A stretch of DNA of 64,000 bases from Streptomyces piniterrae (GCF_005048155.1 NZ_SUMB01000017.1:1-64000), one strand, 5' to 3'; counted from the first letter of the stretch, positions 1 through 7,918 are shown. The notes: generated by a model not told the origin, from the sequence alone. Program-made: numbers and translations.

Positions 1-2
1 GC

Positions 3-141
3 CACTCCGTCACGGACCGCAGCCAGGAGCTGCGCGCCCGGACGGAGGTGATGAGAACGCGGGGAACCAGCCGGACATCCAAAACCGTTCGGGATGTCCG
101 CAGTGCACAGGTGTGGGTCCAAGACTCGCTCCTGCTCACTT
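3..141 (+). other. possible 3' end of a gene cut by the window edge
   Basis: Frame 3 is open from the left edge to a TAA at 139-141 and gives about 46 residues, rich in Arg, Ser and Thr with an Arg/Glu-rich stretch near its start. I recognise no family. It may be the C-terminus of a protein starting upstream of the window, or chance. Between 142 and 340 I see no gene on either strand, only the downstream flank of the minus-strand gene that ends at 341. Confidence 0.2.
72..100. repeat. inverted repeat, 9-bp arms
   Basis: CGGACATCC (72-80) and GGATGTCCG (92-100) form a perfect inverted repeat with an 11-nt spacer. It lies inside the open frame at the window edge. It could be an operator or a weak hairpin; nothing adjacent tells which. 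Confidence 0.4.
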
Positions 142-340
142 AATTGGAACGGTTTGCTACTACCCAATCTCCGTGCGGCAGTGGTGGCACGGGAATCGGC
201 ACGGCGGAAGTTCGACGCCCTGTGGGAAGCGGACGATCCCTGACGCCATGTCGAGAGCGCCTCCGTATTCCGTCCACCATCCCTCTGGGGAATCGGCGTA
301 CGGGGTTCCTGTGAAGGGATCGTTCTGCGCGTCGCTCATG

Positions 341-661
341 TCAGGCCGCCACCTTCATGCCGTGGATCCAGCGCGGGCCTGCGTCGACGCCGTGAACGGC
401 CAGCCACAGGGTGCGGCGGCGCATGCGTCGCAGCCGTCGTTCTTGGCGCTCCTTGTGCGAGAGCACGTAGGGACGGATAAGGAGGGCGGCGTTCTCACCG
501 CGCAGGAGTACGGGCTGTGGGACGGGTCGGCGGTGCGAGTGCGCCGTTGGCGCGTTCTCGTTGCGCGGGGTGGGCTCTGGGGCTGCGGATCGGTGGCGTC
601 CCGGTGCGGGTAACAGCAGATTCAGCAGTGATACGAGCAGGTGCGCGATAGCGTGGGTCAT
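341..661 (-). CDS. small conserved Streptomyces protein, TTA codon
   Basis: A 106-residue protein of unknown function, transcribed away from the HTH/TPR regulator at 856. The N-terminus (residues 1-20) is hydrophobic (Leu/Ala/Ile), followed by a Pro/Arg/His-rich linker and a very basic C-terminal half containing an RRLRRMRRR stretch and the ending HGMKVAA. The start at 661 was chosen because the hydrophobic segment begins there; the extension up to 766 has no protein-like character. Leu17 is encoded by TTA (611-613), a rare codon read by the bldA tRNA, so translation may be limited to late development. Small basic proteins beside this type of regulator recur in Streptomyces, which suggests a functional pair, but no activity is known to me. 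Confidence 0.6.
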   Translation of the reverse strand: MTHAIAHLLVSLLNLLLPAPGRHRSAAPEPTPRNENAPTAHSHRRPVPQPVLLRGENAALLIRPYVLSHKERQERRLRRMRRRTLWLAVHGVDAGPRWIHGMKVAA

Positions 662-810
662 GTCGTCAACTCCGTAGTAGTTGAAGGCCACGCCCCCGGA
701 CGCATGCACCGCGTCGCGGGGGTCCTCTTGTTGTCTGGTGAGGAGGGCCTGTCTCGCTCTAGGCAACCGCTCGGCTACGGCCGGCGGTACCGTTGCGCCA
801 GAGCGGCGGA

Positions 811-825
811 TTTAAACCGTTTAAA
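811..825. promoter_or_regulatory. perfect palindrome, likely regulator operator
   Basis: TTTAAAC-C-GTTTAAA is a perfect 15-bp palindrome and an AT-rich island in very GC-rich DNA. It ends 30 nt before the ATG of the HTH regulator, in the region shared with the divergent small gene. Position and symmetry suggest autoregulation of both genes. Confidence 0.55.
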
Positions 826-855
826 GCGCCTGCGGGCGTGGGGAGTTGAGCGACC

Positions 856-2187
856 ATGCCGAATGAGCCCCTGCAACGCCTGTTCGTAGACAGCGGCTGG
901 ACCTTGAGCCAGTGCGCTCGGGCCGTGAACCTGATCGGCAGAGAGAACGGGACGCCGCTCAAGTACAACGGTTCCGCGGTTCACCACTGGTTAGGCGGAA
1001 CGATGCCGCGCAGCGAATCGGTACGTCGATTCGTAGTCGAGGCATTCACGCGCCGACTGCGGCGCCCTGTGACCCACGCCGAGGCCGGGTTCTCAACTCC
1101 AGCCGATGACGGGGAACAACCGCTCGATACGGTGGAAGGGGTGATCGAGCTAGGGAGGCAAGACGTGGACCCGTCCCGGCGCAGCGTTCTCGGGGCCGGC
1201 CTCTTCTCTGTCGCGCTCACCATCCCTGGTTGGCCGGACGTGATCGGTCGGGCCGAAGCGGTGCAGACGGGCCGGGCCCAACGCATTGGCATGAGTGACG
1301 TCGACATGGTCATCGCGATGACCGAGCGCGTATCCGACTTGGACGATCAGTTCGGTGGGCGCCACGCGCGGCCGATGGCGGCCTCGTTCATCGTCAACAC
1401 GGTGGCCGCGTACCTGCGGGCCGATGCACCGGAAAACGCTCGGCAAGCCATGTTGTCGGCGGCCTCGGACCTGCTGTACCTCACCGGCTACATGGCGGTG
1501 GACGAAGGGTTGCACGGGCTCGCGCAGCGCTACTACGTCAAGGCCCTGGAGCTGGCCGGAGCGGCGGAGGACCACCTGACGTACTGCACCACGCTGCGGG
1601 GGATGAGCGTGCAAGCGGTTGATCTGCGCCACGGGGCCAAGGCAATGGAGCTGGCTGACGCTGCTGCCGCCGCGTCTCCGAAGGCCGGTCCCCGGATGCA
1701 AGCGTTCCTCGTCGGCCAGCAGGCGCACGCCGCCGCGCAGACAGGCGACCGTACAGGCGCACTGCGGTTCGTCCGAGAGGCCGAGGCGGCGATGGACCGC
1801 GCCGAGTCACGGGGCAAGATCTTCGGCGCGTACGACCCCGCAGCGCTCAACTACCACATCAGTCAGGTCCGTTACGAACTCGGCGACAGGACCGGAGCCG
1901 TCGAGGCCATGCACCAAGCGGACAAGCTCCGTCACACCGTCTACCGGCGCACGCGGGTGCACCGACGCGGCCTTCTGGCCGAGCGTCAACTGGAGGTCGG
2001 CCACCTCGAAGCCGCCTGTGACACGTGGCACCAAGCCCTCGACGACTACCCCAAGGTCCAGTCCGGTCGTGCCGACGACCGGATCAAGACCATGTTCGGC
2101 CTCATCCGCCCCCACCTGAAGACCGCGGCCGCCCGCGCCCTCCACGAGCGGGCACGGCTCGTCACGCCCGAACGCCTCCACGCGTAA
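856..2187 (+). CDS. helix-turn-helix / TPR-type transcriptional regulator, TTA codon
   Basis: A 443-residue regulator of the Streptomyces class with an N-terminal helix-turn-helix (about residues 1-75, including a WTLSQCARAVN helix and a SAVHHWLGGT recognition region) and a C-terminal array of TPR-like helical pairs from about residue 150 to the end. A hydrophobic stretch at about 111-125 (SVLGAGLFSVALTIPG) separates the two. A GGGGAG ribosome site precedes the ATG. Leu46, inside the DNA-binding domain, is encoded by TTA (991-993), so expression should depend on bldA. The palindrome at 811-825 is the obvious autoregulatory site. Such proteins often sense a ligand or partner through the TPR part; the target here is unknown. 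Confidence 0.85.
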   Translation: MPNEPLQRLFVDSGWTLSQCARAVNLIGRENGTPLKYNGSAVHHWLGGTMPRSESVRRFVVEAFTRRLRRPVTHAEAGFSTPADDGEQPLDTVEGVIELGRQDVDPSRRSVLGAGLFSVALTIPGWPDVIGRAEAVQTGRAQRIGMSDVDMVIAMTERVSDLDDQFGGRHARPMAASFIVNTVAAYLRADAPENARQAMLSAASDLLYLTGYMAVDEGLHGLAQRYYVKALELAGAAEDHLTYCTTLRGMSVQAVDLRHGAKAMELADAAAAASPKAGPRMQAFLVGQQAHAAAQTGDRTGALRFVREAEAAMDRAESRGKIFGAYDPAALNYHISQVRYELGDRTGAVEAMHQADKLRHTVYRRTRVHRRGLLAERQLEVGHLEAACDTWHQALDDYPKVQSGRADDRIKTMFGLIRPHLKTAAARALHERARLVTPERLHA

Positions 2188-2295
2188 CCCGGGGCGGGCT
2201 GGATCCCGCGGACCCTCAAGTCTCCCTCAGATCACCACGTGTTCGCCTCGCGTTCCGTACGCTCGAATGATCGAACGTCAAGAACGGAGGGACCC

Positions 2296-2484
2296 ATGAA
2301 ATCCACCCTCGGCCGTCTTGGCCGTCTGGCCTCCCGCACCGTGTCATTCCTGCTGCACGGACGGCGGCCCCGGTTCGACCACTCCGAAGCCCACCGGGAC
2401 GCCCACCCCAACCGAGACGCGAGCGCGCTCGACCACTACCGACCCTCTGCCGTACCAGGGCACATGTCGGGGCCGCTGATGTGA
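2296..2484 (+). CDS. small hypothetical protein
   Basis: A 62-residue protein of unknown function, 108 nt after the regulator and on the same strand. The ATG at 2296 is preceded by GGAGG at good spacing, which favours it over the upstream in-frame start at 2239. It is basic at the N-terminus (MKSTLGRLGRLASRTVSF) and His/Asp-rich in the middle. The linkage suggests co-expression with the TTA-containing regulator, but I cannot assign a role. Confidence 0.5.
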   Translation: MKSTLGRLGRLASRTVSFLLHGRRPRFDHSEAHRDAHPNRDASALDHYRPSAVPGHMSGPLM

Positions 2485-2509
2485 CCGCAACCCCGCAGTA
2501 GCCGCAGGG

Positions 2510-4126
2510 CTACCAGCCCGTCATCGACGAGAAGTCCGGGCCGATGGTGAGCGTGACCACCCCGGCCGTCGCCTCCGCGGACTGTGTCAGCTTGGCGCCG
2601 GGGAGGCGGGAACCCAGCACCGCGGCCTGGGCTTTGAGGGCGGCGGGGTAGGTGATGGTGGTCTTGTCGGTGGCGGGGGCGTTGCCGGTGGCGGTGACCG
2701 GGAAGCCGAGGCCGCGCAGCCGTCCGGCGGCGGTAGCGGCCTGGCCGGCGACGCCGGTGCCGTTGAGGACGCGGACCTGGACGGCGCGCGCGGTGATCGG
2801 GCTCTTGGCTGCCTCGGCGAGCTTCTTCTTGCCGGCGGCGCCGATCTCCCGGTCGTGGGCGAGGTCGCTGAACAGGTCCCCGGCCTGCGGGTACTGCCAG
2901 ATCACATTGGCCTTGTCGGTCGGGACGTCGGCCTCGCGGTAGTAGTTGGGCACGGTCAGGAACGTGAGGCGGTCGCTGGGAATGCCCTTGACCGTCGCGG
3001 CGAGGTCGTAGAGCGGCTTGAGGCCCGCCAGGTCGTTGTCGGTCTTGATGGACTTGGTGGCCGAGTCGAGGAAGTCGTAGAGGTCGCCGGGGCTGGTGAG
3101 CTTGTCCTGGGCCTTGGCGCCCATGGCCTTCATGAACTCCTGCTGGCGGCCGATGCGTCCGAGGTCGGAGCCGTCGCCGACGCTGTAGCGGGTGCGGACG
3201 TACCCGAGGGCCTTCTCGTCCCGGACGGTCTGGCAGCCCGCCTCCATGTCCAGGTGGGCCTTCTTGTCATGGATGGCGTGCTTGGGGCAGACCTCGATGC
3301 CGTCCAGGGCGTTGACCATGCCTTTGAAGCCCTGGAAGTCGATCGAGGCGAAGTGGTCGATGCGCAGCCCGGTGTTCTTCTCGACGGTCTTGATCGTGCA
3401 GGTGGCGGCCTTGCCGATTTCGCCGCTGTCACCGCCGATCGAGAACGCCTCGTTGATTTTGAAGTGGTGCGGGGAGGACTCGGAGCCGTTGCCGCGTTTG
3501 CAGGCCGGGATCTGCACCCAGGAGTCGCGGGGGAAGGACAGCGCGGTGGCCCACTTACGGTTGGCGGCGATGTGCAACAACATCAGCGTGTCCGACTGCA
3601 TGGTGGTCAGGCCCTTGCCGTACTTGGCGTTGGCGCCCGCGCGGCTGTCCGAGCCGATGATCAGGACGTTCTTGGAGCCGGGGCTGAGGTTGACCGGCCG
3701 GTCGCCGTCGAGGCCGAGGTCGGCGCCCTGGATGTTGCCGTCCAGCTTGATGTAGACCCAGGCGCCGACGCCGGCCGTGGCGAGCAGCAGGATGCCGAGG
3801 ACGCCGCCGGTCCAGGCGAGGATCCGGCCGCGGCGGGTCATCCGCAGCTTGCCGGGGCGGGCGCCGCCGCGGGCCGCCCCGCCGGCCCTGCGGGATCCGT
3901 CCGCTCTGCGGCTGCCGCGCCCGGCTCCGCGCGCGGGGGCGTCGGCGGCCGTACGGGAAGTCCTGCCGCCCGTGCGGGAAGCACCTCCGGCTGCGCGGGA
4001 AGTGCCCCCGCCCGAACGCGAGGCGCCCCCGCCCGTACGCGGAACACCTCCGCCCGTACGGGAAGCTCCGCCGCCCGTACGCGAGTTGATGTCCGCGGTC
4101 CTGCGGTGCGTCTGCCTGTCATGCAC
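2510..4126 (-). CDS. LytR-CpsA-Psr (LCP) family cell-wall glycopolymer ligase
   Basis: A 538-residue protein. Family members transfer undecaprenyl-linked glycopolymers onto peptidoglycan outside the membrane. Residues 15-60 are a run of seven-residue repeats of the type SRTGGGA, then a basic Gly/Arg-rich cytoplasmic stretch to about 100. A single membrane segment follows (about 102-126), then the LCP domain (about 150-340) with NVLIIGSDSRAG, the QSDTLML motif, SFPRDSWV (Arg200, Asp201) and LGYVRTRY, the usual acidic and Arg residues that hold pyrophosphate and metal. A LytR_C domain (about 430-530, starting VRVLNGTGVAG) closes it. The start is GTG with a weak AAGG upstream, so the exact N-terminus is uncertain. 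Confidence 0.92.
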   Translation of the reverse strand: MHDRQTHRRTADINSRTGGGASRTGGGVPRTGGGASRSGGGTSRAAGGASRTGGRTSRTAADAPARGAGRGSRRADGSRRAGGAARGGARPGKLRMTRRGRILAWTGGVLGILLLATAGVGAWVYIKLDGNIQGADLGLDGDRPVNLSPGSKNVLIIGSDSRAGANAKYGKGLTTMQSDTLMLLHIAANRKWATALSFPRDSWVQIPACKRGNGSESSPHHFKINEAFSIGGDSGEIGKAATCTIKTVEKNTGLRIDHFASIDFQGFKGMVNALDGIEVCPKHAIHDKKAHLDMEAGCQTVRDEKALGYVRTRYSVGDGSDLGRIGRQQEFMKAMGAKAQDKLTSPGDLYDFLDSATKSIKTDNDLAGLKPLYDLAATVKGIPSDRLTFLTVPNYYREADVPTDKANVIWQYPQAGDLFSDLAHDREIGAAGKKKLAEAAKSPITARAVQVRVLNGTGVAGQAATAAGRLRGLGFPVTATGNAPATDKTTITYPAALKAQAAVLGSRLPGAKLTQSAEATAGVVTLTIGPDFSSMTGW

Positions 4127-4234
4127 GCCGGTGGCCCTTCTGATCCTTCAAGTGCTTCGTGGGGGAGGGAGCGGCATCGGCGGCCGAGGCTGGCAGCGGT
4201 GGGGAGTGCGGCGGTAGCGGTAGGGGGTCGGTGG

Positions 4235-4483
4235 TCAGATGCCGGTGCTGGGGAGGAGTCTTACGGACTCGGGGTCGTAGTGGAGCCATTGTGGACGGGG
4301 GCCGCCCGAGGGAGTCCGCAGCCGGCACCATTCGTCGCCGGTGTCGTCCGTCCACCAGGCGGTGATCCGTCCCAATTCCCACGTGCCATCGGGGTATTGG
4401 ACCTCCACGGGTTGGTAAACCCATCGCACCTCCGCCTCTGGAGGCGGACAATCCCAGGTCAGGAGTCCGCGCTTCGTCGCCAT
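4235..4483 (-). CDS. small conserved protein, member of the BlaI-operator set
   Basis: An 82-residue protein rich in Trp and acidic residues (YPDGTWELGRITAWW, DEWCRLRTPSGG), likely a small beta-barrel, of unknown function. The ATG follows a G-rich ribosome site. It lies 108 nt upstream of the LCP gene on the same strand. A CTACA-N4-TGTAG operator sits 55 nt upstream of its start, in the same orientation and at similar distance as those before TerD and TerB, so it probably belongs to the BlaI-like regulon. Confidence 0.7.
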   Translation of the reverse strand: MATKRGLLTWDCPPPEAEVRWVYQPVEVQYPDGTWELGRITAWWTDDTGDEWCRLRTPSGGPRPQWLHYDPESVRLLPSTGI

Positions 4484-4538
4484 CTCCCCCTTCCGCCGCG
4501 CCCGTTGCCTGTGTGGGACGCAATTCTACCGGCCATAT

Positions 4539-4552
4539 CTACAGTGTTGTAG
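4539..4552. promoter_or_regulatory. BlaI-type operator, copy 1
   Basis: CTACA-GTGT-TGTAG, a 5-bp inverted repeat with a 4-nt spacer, 55 nt upstream of the 82-aa gene. Read on the minus strand its context is ACTT-CTACA-N4-TGTAG-A, the same as the other two copies. BlaI/MecI regulators bind TACA...TGTA dyads, so the neighbouring BlaI-like protein is the likely ligand. Confidence 0.65.
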
Positions 4553-4667
4553 AAGTTGTCCGATTGTGCACCGGATCACAGCGTTAGCGGCCGATTGCAG
4601 TGGTCGGGCGGTAATGCGTCGGGCGGGCGGTGCGGAGGCGGAGCGTTGACTGTGGATCAGTGTGCCC

Positions 4668-5633
4668 TCACAGCGGCGTCGCTGCCTTCAGAACGAGGAA
4701 CAGGGCTACCGCGGCGTTCAGCGCGGAGACGGCGGAGGCGGCGGTGCCCGCGGCGGCGACCAGCGCGGCCAGCCCCGCCGGGGTCAGCGCCGGCGGCCAG
4801 CTGCGGGCCGGCGGCACCGGCGCCAGCAGCGCCGCCACCCGGCGCGGCACCGGACCCGGCTCCGGCGCCGCGAACTGCGCCAGCTCCGGATACGGCGCGG
4901 GCCGCGCCACCAGCGCCGCCTTGCCCACGGCACGGGCCGTCAGCCGCCGGTCTCCGACCTCGCGGGCCGCCTCCTCGTCCGCCCACCGCTCGGTGCTGAA
5001 GGCGACCGCGGAACGCAGCGGCAGAAGCAGCGGGTTGACGCAGCCCGCCAGCCGTACGGCCAGGAGATAGCGGTGGTGACGGCAGTTCAGATGGGCGCGC
5101 TCATGGGCGAACAGGGCCGCCCGCTCGTCGGCGTCCAGGCTGCGCAGCATGCCGCGGGAGACCGCGATCCGGCCGGGCCTGGCGGGACGGCCCGGCCGGC
5201 CCGGGGTGCCGGGCACCGCGTAGGCGTAGGGATCGTCGTCCGGCAGCACCGCGGGGTCGGCGCCGGCCGGCAGTACGTCCAGCGCCCGGTGCGTACGGGC
5301 GCGGATCCGGCGGTGGCGGCGCAGCGCGGTCCCGCATCCGGCGAGGGCGGCGGCCAGCGCGAGGATCGCGGCGGCCCCGGCGACCTCGGCGAACGGCACC
5401 GCGGCCCGCACCTCCGGGTCCGACCAGCCGTCGGGCAGCGGATTGCCGGGCAGCTGGGCGGTGCCGACGACCATCAGCAGGCCCAGGCAGAGCGTGCTGC
5501 ACAGGCCGAGGACGGCGGCGAGCAGGGTCAGCAGGCGGGTGGTGCCGCGCGGGTGGAGGTGCTGTTCCGCGAGCCGGGCGATCGGCAGCGCGGTGAGCGG
5601 CAGGACGAGGGGCAGGAAGACGAAGACGCCCAC
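4668..5633 (-). CDS. M56 family (BlaR1-type) membrane metallopeptidase
   Basis: A 321-residue integral membrane protease. It has hydrophobic segments at the N-terminus (about 1-25, 35-60, 80-105) and near the C-terminus. The zinc site is FAHERAHLNCRHH (HExxH as HERAH) with a downstream ERWADEEA glutamate. Family members cleave the cognate BlaI-like repressor after a signal. This one ends soon after the last membrane segments and lacks the penicillin-binding sensor domain of true BlaR1, so its signal is unlikely to be direct beta-lactam binding. It starts at GTG, 3 nt after the stop of the BlaI-like gene, so the two are coupled. Confidence 0.88.
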   Translation of the reverse strand: MGVFVFLPLVLPLTALPIARLAEQHLHPRGTTRLLTLLAAVLGLCSTLCLGLLMVVGTAQLPGNPLPDGWSDPEVRAAVPFAEVAGAAAILALAAALAGCGTALRRHRRIRARTHRALDVLPAGADPAVLPDDDPYAYAVPGTPGRPGRPARPGRIAVSRGMLRSLDADERAALFAHERAHLNCRHHRYLLAVRLAGCVNPLLLPLRSAVAFSTERWADEEAAREVGDRRLTARAVGKAALVARPAPYPELAQFAAPEPGPVPRRVAALLAPVPPARSWPPALTPAGLAALVAAAGTAASAVSALNAAVALFLVLKAATPL

Positions 5634-5636
5634 CGG

Positions 5637-6146
5637 TCAGCCTCCGCCCGTTTCGTCGGAGGGGAGGGAATCGGAGGGGAGGGAAGGGGCGGCGTTCTTC
5701 GTTCCTGCCGCCCCTTCCGTGCCCTCCGCCGCTTCCGTCTCCTCCGTCGCACGGTCCAGGAGGCTGCGCAGCAGCTGCTCGTCGTGTGCGGAGAGCGCGG
5801 AGACAAAGCTGGTGAGGACGGCGTCCCGGTCCGGTTCGCCGTCCAGTACGCGGCGCATCCGCAGCGCGGCGAGACCGGCCTCGTCGGCGGCCGGCGTCCA
5901 TACGTAGGCGCGGCCGGCGCGCTCGCGGGTGACGGCCTTCTTGGCGTGCAGCCGGGACAGGATCGTCATCACGGTCGTGTACGCGAGGTCGCCGCCGAGT
6001 CGTTCCTGCACCCAGGCGGCGGTGGCCGGCCCCTGCGAGTGGTGGAGCGCGGCCAGCACCTGGGCTTCCAGCTGGCCCTGCCCGCGCCGCCGCCCCCGCG
6101 TGGACGATCCGCCGAGCGGATCGCCCAGGGAGGACTTGCCGCCCAT
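5637..6146 (-). CDS. BlaI/MecI/CopY-family transcriptional repressor
   Basis: A 169-residue winged-helix repressor. Residues about 15-90 form the winged helix, including LEAQVLAALHHSQGP and the recognition part LAYTTVMTILSRLHAK. A dimerisation and cleavage region follows, then a Glu/Thr/Ser-rich tail. The start at 6146 gives the usual family length; extending upstream adds only Pro/Gly-rich sequence. It forms an operon with the M56 protease and is divergent from TerD, with an operator copy (6289-6302) in between. The operators before the 82-aa, TerD and TerB genes suggest it controls them. Confidence 0.9.
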   Translation of the reverse strand: MGGKSSLGDPLGGSSTRGRRRGQGQLEAQVLAALHHSQGPATAAWVQERLGGDLAYTTVMTILSRLHAKKAVTRERAGRAYVWTPAADEAGLAALRMRRVLDGEPDRDAVLTSFVSALSAHDEQLLRSLLDRATEETEAAEGTEGAAGTKNAAPSLPSDSLPSDETGGG

Positions 6147-6288
6147 GCCGTCGCCTCCCGTCGCGCCGGGTGTCCCGCTGGCCGGGACGTCGGGGCATTT
6201 TACTGAGCGGCCGGCCCAGGGGCGCGGCCCGTGCGGCGGCCCGCGCATCGATCCGTACCGCGGCCCGTCGCCTCACGGGCGCTTACTT

Positions 6289-6302
6289 CTACACTCCTGT
6301 AG
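6289..6302. promoter_or_regulatory. BlaI-type operator, copy 2
   Basis: CTACA-CTCC-TGTAG between the divergent BlaI-like and TerD genes, 44 nt before the TerD ATG. The flanks match the other two copies (ACTT before, a T-rich run after). It may control TerD and possibly the repressor-protease operon. Confidence 0.7.
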
Positions 6303-6346
6303 TTTTTGAGCTTCCGCATGCGGACACAACACCTGGAGGGGAAACC

Positions 6347-6922
6347 ATGGGAGTCTCGCTGGCCAAGGGCGGCAATGTCTCGCTGTCCAAGGAAGCGCCC
6401 GGACTGACCGCGGTCACGGTCGGCCTCGGCTGGGACGTACGGACGACGACGGGCGCGGACTACGACCTCGACGCCAGCGCGCTGCTGTGCACCGAGACCG
6501 GCAAGGTCGCCTCGGACGGTCACTTCGTCTTCTACAACAACCTCACCAGCCCCGACGGTTCGGTGCAGCACACCGGCGACAACCTGACCGGCGAGGGCGA
6601 GGGCGACGACGAGGCCATCAACGTCACGCTGTCCGGCGTGCCCGCCGAGATCACGAAGATCGTCTTCCCGGTCTCCATCCACGACGCGGAGAGCCGCGGC
6701 CAGAGCTTCGGCCAGGTCCGCAACGCCTTCATCCGCGTGGTGAACCAGGCGGACGGGGTCGAGCTGGCCCGCTACGACCTGAGCGAGGACGCCTCGACCG
6801 AGACCGCGATGGTCTTCGGCGAGCTGTACCGGCACGGCGCGGAGTGGAAGTTCCGGGCGGTGGGGCAGGGCTACGCGTCCGGCCTGGCGGGCATCGCGGC
6901 CGACTTCGGCGTCAACGTCTGA
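6347..6922 (+). CDS. TerD-family (TerD/stress) calcium-binding protein
   Basis: A 191-residue cytoplasmic protein of the TerD family, the usual length. It begins MGVSLAKGGNVSLSKEAPG, followed by the family's acidic calcium-binding stretches (YDLDASALLC, the DGSVQHTGDNLTGEG segment) and HDAESRGQSFGQVRNAFIRV. Start chosen by GGAGGGG upstream. TerD proteins act in tellurite and other stress responses and, in Streptomyces, affect differentiation through calcium-linked effects. The gene is preceded by a BlaI-type operator and faces a terB homologue across a strong hairpin, so the two may be one regulated module. Confidence 0.93.
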   Translation: MGVSLAKGGNVSLSKEAPGLTAVTVGLGWDVRTTTGADYDLDASALLCTETGKVASDGHFVFYNNLTSPDGSVQHTGDNLTGEGEGDDEAINVTLSGVPAEITKIVFPVSIHDAESRGQSFGQVRNAFIRVVNQADGVELARYDLSEDASTETAMVFGELYRHGAEWKFRAVGQGYASGLAGIAADFGVNV

Positions 6923-6945
6923 CGTCCGTGTCCGGGAGACGCAGG

Positions 6946-6979
6946 CGGGTGAGGGGTGGCCACGGCCACCCCTCACCCG
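6946..6979. terminator. bidirectional hairpin terminator
   Basis: A 16-bp perfect stem (6946-6961 with 6964-6979) and a tiny loop lies between the converging terD and terB genes. Outer bases (GGGAGAC / GTCTCCC) can extend it. No U-tract, as is common in this group. Confidence 0.7.
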
Positions 6980-6989
6980 TCTCCCGCTC

Positions 6990-7445
6990 TCAGAGATCGA
7001 ACTCCTCCGGCGCGATGCCCAGCGCGAAGCACACCTCGCGCACCACCGCCTGCTCCGTCTTGTCGAAGTCGCCGTCGGCGCCGCCGATCACGATGCCGAT
7101 CTGGATCACGGCCCGGCCCTCCACCGGCTTCTTCTTCACCTTTCCGATCTCCTGCAGCACCGCGACCTTGCCGAAGTCGAAGTCGGCGGCCAGCTTGTCG
7201 AGGTAGCCGTCGAAGCGGCGCTGGAGATCGTCCGCGGGGAAGTTCTGCAGCACCTCGTTCGTGGCGATCAGCTGGGCCACGCGCCGGCGCTCGGCCGGGT
7301 CGATGGTGCCGTCCGCGGCGGCCACCAGGGCGCATATCGCCATGCTCGCGTCCCGGAAGGCGCCGCTCTTGAGGTCGTTCTTCTTGGCGACGAGCTGGGT
7401 CTGCATCGTCTGCGCGGAATCCTTGATCCGGTCCCACAGAGCCAT
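6990..7445 (-). CDS. TerB-family tellurite-resistance/stress protein
   Basis: A 151-residue TerB-like protein, the family's usual size. It is all-helical with the paired acidic repeats AAADGTIDPAERRRV and GGADGDFDKTE, the conserved metal-binding positions. The start at 7445 is preceded by GGAGGA and gives the expected N-terminus (MALWDRIKDSAQ). A BlaI-type operator lies 49 nt upstream. TerB usually works with TerD-type proteins at the membrane in a metal-sensing stress complex; here no TerC-like membrane partner is present. Confidence 0.92.
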   Translation of the reverse strand: MALWDRIKDSAQTMQTQLVAKKNDLKSGAFRDASMAICALVAAADGTIDPAERRRVAQLIATNEVLQNFPADDLQRRFDGYLDKLAADFDFGKVAVLQEIGKVKKKPVEGRAVIQIGIVIGGADGDFDKTEQAVVREVCFALGIAPEEFDL

Positions 7446-7494
7446 GGGGTCCTCCTCCGTCATCGGGTGTGCTCGGGTCATGCGTAGGCAAAAT

Positions 7495-7508
7495 CTACAG
7501 GCTTGTAG
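7495..7508. promoter_or_regulatory. BlaI-type operator, copy 3
   Basis: CTACA-GGCT-TGTAG, 49 nt before the terB ATG. On the coding strand the context is AACTT-CTACA-N4-TGTAG-ATTTT, nearly the same as copies 1 and 2, which supports one regulator for all three. Confidence 0.7.
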
Positions 7509-7669
7509 AAGTTGGCCGTACGGGAAGGTCCCCACCTGGACGGTTCGGTAGCGCAATAACCGAGTTTGGGGCGATTTGTCGTCCGGGTTCGCGTACCTTG
7601 GAACCACCGAAGGGAATCCGTACGCCGGCCGTCGCGCCGGAATCGTCCGAGGTGCCTGAGGTGAGCACC

Positions 7670-7918
7670 ATGCAGACCCTGTTGACCGTCATCGTGCTGC
7701 TGGCGCTGGTCGCTCTGGGGGCCCTCTTCATCGCCCGGGTCAACGCCCAGACGACCGGACGTCTCGCCACACACCGGTACGCGGCGCTGCGCCCGTCCTT
7801 CCGCCTCCGGCTGCGCAAGCGGCCGCACGGCGACACCTCCCACCCCGGACCGCACCAGGCCGGACCACCGCCACCCACGCCCCAGACGGGCGACGACAAG
7901 ACAGGCGACGACTTGTGA
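7670..7918 (+). CDS. small single-pass membrane protein
   Basis: An 82-residue protein (85 if the GTG at 7661 is used) of unknown function. Residues 2-23 are one membrane helix (LLTVIVLLALVALGALFIAR), followed by a basic cytoplasmic segment and a Pro/Asp-rich tail. Its stop overlaps the desaturase start as GTGA (7915-7918), so the two genes are translationally coupled. That supports it being real and suggests a role with the membrane-bound desaturase. Confidence 0.6.
   Translation: MQTLLTVIVLLALVALGALFIARVNAQTTGRLATHRYAALRPSFRLRLRKRPHGDTSHPGPHQAGPPPPTPQTGDDKTGDDL

Noticed and set aside
113..613. 166-aa plus-strand frame opposite the first small gene
   Set aside because: No ribosome site or family; it is the complement of the small TTA-containing gene.
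2855..4552. 565-aa frame on the plus strand across the LCP gene
   Set aside because: It is the mirror of the LCP gene caused by high GC; it has no known family and the LCP motifs are on the other strand.
4668..6146. Beta-lactam resistance regulon
   Set aside because: No beta-lactamase gene and no penicillin-sensor domain on the M56 protein.
4662..6206. 514-aa plus-strand frame over the BlaI/M56 genes
   Set aside because: Antisense shadow; Arg/Gly-rich without domains.
6347..7445. Tellurite resistance operon
   Set aside because: TerD and TerB families are present but TerC and other core parts are not, so tellurite resistance cannot be claimed.
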